From Rhizophagus irregularis (Eukaryota; Glomeromycota; Glomeromycetes; Glomerales; Glomeraceae), in the NCBI RefSeq assembly GCF_026210795.1, contig NC_089438.1, positions 1,261,501-1,325,500 on the forward strand: a stretch of 64,000 nt of DNA, written 5' to 3'. The notes under the pieces are model-generated. The model searched no databases and was not told the origin of the DNA. It worked only from the letters and a program-made list of their open reading frames with translations. The translations under genes were made by a program, and so were the position numbers. Shown here one piece after another: positions 60,343 through 64,000 of this stretch (its first letter is position 1; each line of letters opens with the position of its first letter).

Positions 60343-60762
60343 AATAATTATATTATATAAATGTAGGATACAACTTAGTGAATTTAAAGATAACGTTAAC
60401 CATATTATAAAATGATATAAAAAATTTTTTTTAAAGGAATTCAACGTGTGTAACATTAATAATTTGCTATAAATAGTATTCATCGAAAATAAAAATAAAA
60501 TATTTGTTACAATTGCATGGAATTGTCAATCAAACGATTGAATGAAACTAAATAATAAAATTTTCATAATATTGGTACAATAATTTTATTAATGTAGTAT
60601 GAAAAGCTTTGTAAACTATCTAAATTATTTACAAACGGTTTCTTTATTATAAAAGTTAAAAATTGATATTACATGAAAAAGAAAAAAAGAATTACATAAA
60701 AAAAATATTAGCAAAAATTATTTTATAAATAAATTTCTTCATCTTTTGTCATATTATTTTTT
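60343..60762. other. Promoter remnant of the third kinase copy, then spacer
   Basis: 60343-60480 is the kinase-type upstream flank. The remainder is the 3' flank of the BTB gene. Confidence 0.55.
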
Positions 60763-62369
60763 TTAGACATGAACCACTTGAAATACTTCATAATCTACAA
60801 TTTGAAAACCACCTGGTTCCTCTCTTAGTTCAATATCGTAACAATCTTTTCTATGATACCCAAAATTTGATAAAGGTTGATAAGCAATATTATGTTCATC
60901 CGAATGAGCTTCCTTGGGAGTAATCCATAAATCAGTTGTACCGAAACATGGACCACAATCGTTACAGTTATGAATAAAATAAGAAATATCTGATGAATTA
61001 ATTTTTCCCATCTTATTTTTACCATTCTTGTTAAAAAAAAATAAGAAAGCATATGAATCATTATTAGATGTGTTATTGTTTTCTTCCATATCCATCAGCT
61101 CGTCATCATCAGGTAAATATCTTGGTGAATCTACTGATTCAATATTACTATCATTTCCCCAAGAAATAGGATTATAGCCACCAATGATCTCATCTGTAAT
61201 TTCAGTTTTAACTAATACTATTGTAGCACCTTTATTATCACAATATTCATGAAATTTCTTGATTGAATAACCATATTTTCGTGTACTATATAAGAGATTA
61301 AATTTAAAATCCCATTCTAAACCCATTAATTTTTCTGGATTCTTATTTCCAATCCAAAGTGAAATTATTTCAGCTTGTTCTGATGAAATAATGTCCGAAT
61401 CAATCATTCGAACATTTCTTAACGGTAATAAAGAGTAATTTACTGGTAGAGAACTTTTGAAATAATATTCAAGAATCTCATTTACAAGCCCTTCCGGTAA
61501 AACTTTATCAAACTCATGAATATAATCCCAATATTTAACACTTGATATCTGAAAGAATCGTATAAATGGGATAAATGGTTTTAAAGTGGTTTTAAACCGA
61601 TCAATTTCTTTATCAGACCATTGAATTACTTTTTTTTCATTGAGATCAGCATTTCTTTTAAATGACCAACTGAGTACAGCATTCCAAACATGAAATTCTT
61701 CAATAGATAAATCATTTATTTGTAAAAATTTGATCAATTGATTTTCAGGTAGATCATTAAATTGCTTCAAACTTAGAAACCATTTAGTATCCTTACAGAT
61801 CAAATCTATAACAAATGATTTTAATTGATGAAAGTTATCATTTTCAAACGCGGTAGGGATCAATTTAAAAATGTTATCATATATCCAACTTGATCGAACT
61901 TCGATAAGGTACGATTGAAGATAATCGACCTTGTCAAATAGTTTGAAACGATCGGAAGCTTCCAATAAATTCAACAAAAATTCTGAATCCATAGTCGAAA
62001 CATTTATTTCTTTACCGTAGATAATCCTATTATATATATATATAATGTAAACAATTTAATTTAAATGTAAAATAATGAAATAAAATAATAAATAATAATA
62101 ACTTACTTTAAGATTGTATCAAAAATTTCAAAACTATATTCAGGAAATGTGAACTGGTAACAATTTTTTACAAGTTCATAATTTTTATTCGTACATTGAA
62201 ATACAGTTTTAAAATAAAATGATCTAACTTTCAGAATAAAAGAATGACCAAACATTTTTTTAACATTAGGTTTCTGGTCTAAAATAAAAATAACATCATA
62301 ATCAAGTTTATTTTGATATATTTGATCTGTATATTGAACGATTTTTTTATTTAAAGGCAATGAATTCAT
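60763..62369 (-). CDS. BTB-BACK-TLDc domain protein
   Basis: Two exons (62369-62107 and 62026-60763) are joined by an 80-bp GT-AG intron in phase 2, giving 508 aa. Residues 20-125 are the BTB/POZ fold (DYDVIFIL, FGHSFILKVRSFYFKTVF, FPEYSFEIFDTILK, then YGKEINVSTMDSEFLLNLLEASDRF across the junction). Residues 145-270 fit a BACK helical region. Residues 300-508 form a TLDc domain (EQAEIISLWIG, FNLLYSTRKYGYS, FHEYCDNKGATIVLVK, GGYNPISWG, terminal YEVFQVV). An acidic insert (DDDELMDMEENNN) sits at about 395-407 in TLDc. BTB proteins usually bring substrates to Cullin-3 ubiquitin ligases, and TLDc domains are linked to oxidative-stress responses or V-ATPase binding. The role of this protein is not known. 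Confidence 0.9.
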
Positions 62370-63788
62370 TTTTTACGACGTTTTAGAATGAGGATTTTTT
62401 TTTAATTATATATATATTTTTTCTACTGACGTACGCGTAAATGTTATTATTAGTCATCCAATATACCTATAAAGCTACGCCTTTTATTGATATAATCTTT
62501 TATCAATTTTCAATATACAGTTTTTAAATAGTTCTTTAATGTACAGGGTTTTTGTATAATAGGAACTGGTTTTAATTGTCGTACAAACTTTTTTACATAT
62601 TAAAAATTTGCCAATGACTCATGGAAAAAATCTCTATTTACGTGAGTCATTTTACCGCAGTTGGTTATTATAGTGTCATGTATAATTTTTATATTTTTAT
62701 GGATGGAGTAATTGGAGTATGGTAGGAAATCCTTTTTGGTAGGGCCGTAGTGAATAAATCAATTAAATTTACTAAAAGTTTGTTAATCAAATAATTATAT
62801 TACCAATAAGGTAATAATTTGCGTGTTTCATCTTTGATGAATATAATGATTATTGATTATAGAATATCTTGAAGATAATTGAGAATATTAATTAGAAACT
62901 TTTATATTGGAAACATTACATGTAACTATACATGTTGAGATATAAGTTTACACACAATTAAAAGTATGCACTCCGCAATATTGTCTTTACACTAACGATT
63001 ATAATTGAGCTTATTTTATTTTTTTACTTTTTATTATATTAATTCCATAATTTTACCGTAAATTAAATTGAATAATAAAATTTTTTTAATCTTTCTTAAT
63101 AGATAAAAAATATTATTTATATCGAAACGAAACTCCAAATAAAGATCATTTACAGAATTAGGCCGGATAGAACATTTAACCAAGTTTTAATTAAACTTAT
63201 CAAGTAGGGACAAAAATTACTTACATAACAAGAGTACAAGGAACTACCTTTATATAAAATATCATTTGAACAACATATGTAGCAAGGCGGCAAAAGTATA
63301 TTGGTTCTCGGCTAGGTATTAAAAGAATATCTCATTTTACTAAATTTATATTTTCAACATTTATATTGATCACTGCCACGTGTCTAAGTATCCTGGCGTA
63401 GTAAATTTTTGTGCTTATCACTTTAATTATCACGGTTGTATAAAGTCATTATTTAAAATTCTTTTCGGATTTATTTAATAGGCGATCATTTAATATTTGG
63501 CGTAATATTTGTTTATTTATTTTCGCTATTGTGAAACATTACTTGTATCATTTTGATCATAGTTTAATGGTCACACAGTATCATCCTAATTTGGCAAATT
63601 GATCGGAGCTGATTCCGTTATTCTATTACACATAAAGAAAAATACTTTTTTTTTTTTAAAAAAAAAAAATCTTAACAGTTAATATATTTTATATTTAAAA
63701 ATTTTTTTTTTAAAAAAAAATACTTTGAAATTTTAATTATAAAAAAGATTATTTTTTAAACCTTTTTTTTTTTAATAAAAAAAAAAGA
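62370..63788. other. Intergenic between BTB-TLDc and F-box genes
   Basis: No gene supported. Just before the F-box ATG are three poly-T/poly-A blocks (63646-63670, 63702-63719, 63764-63786) that would form short hairpins and likely keep the promoter free of nucleosomes (inference). Confidence 0.55.
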
Positions 63789-64000
63789 ATGTCCAAACTC
63801 AATAAAGATATTCTTTTCTTAATATTTGAAGAATTACAGAAAGATTCAAAATCTCTCTTTTCGTGTTTAATGATCAATAGATTTTGGTGTGAAACAGTGA
63901 TTCCAATTTTATGGAGGAATCCTTGGTGTTACAATGATATTAATTATAGTAATAAAAATTCATTATTCATCATTATTTCTTATTATTTATTTAATGATAT
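63789..64000 (+). CDS. F-box protein, N-terminal part (cut by window end)
   Basis: The ATG at 63789 opens a frame that runs to the last base (70 codons). MSKLNKDILFLIFEELQKD then SLFSCLMINRFWCETVIPILWRNPW is a clear F-box: hydrophobic helices, LF-C--IN--W, and the WRNPW signature typical of the large Glomeromycotina F-box family. These proteins link SCF ubiquitin ligases to substrates. The substrate-binding C-terminus, usually a leucine-rich region, is outside the window. Confidence 0.92.
   Translation, partial: MSKLNKDILFLIFEELQKDSKSLFSCLMINRFWCETVIPILWRNPWCYNDINYSNKNSLFIIISYYLFND

Overview
The window looks like nuclear DNA of an arbuscular mycorrhizal fungus (Glomeromycotina, most like Rhizophagus). 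This is an inference from gene style, not from a database match. The DNA is extremely AT-rich, genes carry short GT-AG introns of about 70-100 bp, and the recognisable genes belong to families known to be hugely expanded in Rhizophagus: TKL-like kinases with a C-x2-C-x9-C-x2-C zinc knuckle, Sel1 repeats, BTB-TLDc, F-box and Myb-like proteins. Genes are sparse and most of the window is repeats.

Layout. 1-7905: three head-to-tail copies of a Helitron-like unit ending in a small hairpin plus CTAGT, with telomere-like TTAGGG tracts, a 38-bp-stem palindrome and a Harbinger-like MITE. 9749-14585 (-): one gene joining 31 Sel1 repeats to a protein kinase. 15501-15887: a MITE with CCCTATAAAA ends. 19602-27396: a 7.8-kb palindromic (foldback) element with 6-bp target duplications. 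Its left arm holds a second 2.7-kb foldback element, and both arms hold mirrored 1.4-kb CCCTATAAAA elements. 28030-29965: a roughly 58-60-bp minisatellite built from two palindromes. 30304-30972 (+): a small four-exon Myb-like gene.

33453-35660: relics of a P-loop ATPase gene and of a kinase. 36298-41326: a complete DNA transposon with 32-bp inverted ends, target duplication and an eight-exon transposase gene disabled by one stop and two 1-base indels. 41447-42999: a third CCCTATAAAA element. 43308-45612: two related MITEs and a BTB-TLDc relic. 47593-60020: a direct segmental duplication carrying two kinase paralogues; the one at 48410-50232 is broken by a nonsense codon, the one at 56984-58958 is intact (six exons, 522 aa). 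Between the two copies lie a putative micro-exon transcription unit and nested MITEs. 60763-62369 (-): an intact BTB-BACK-TLDc gene. 63789-64000 (+): the start of an F-box gene cut by the window end.

The intact genes belong to signalling and ubiquitin-type adaptor families and show no operon-like relationship. The strongest theme is fast turnover: tandem and inverted duplication, nested transposons dated by their empty sites, and pseudogenes beside live paralogues. Gene models were spliced by hand; every intron boundary given was checked for reading phase, but none has transcript support here.
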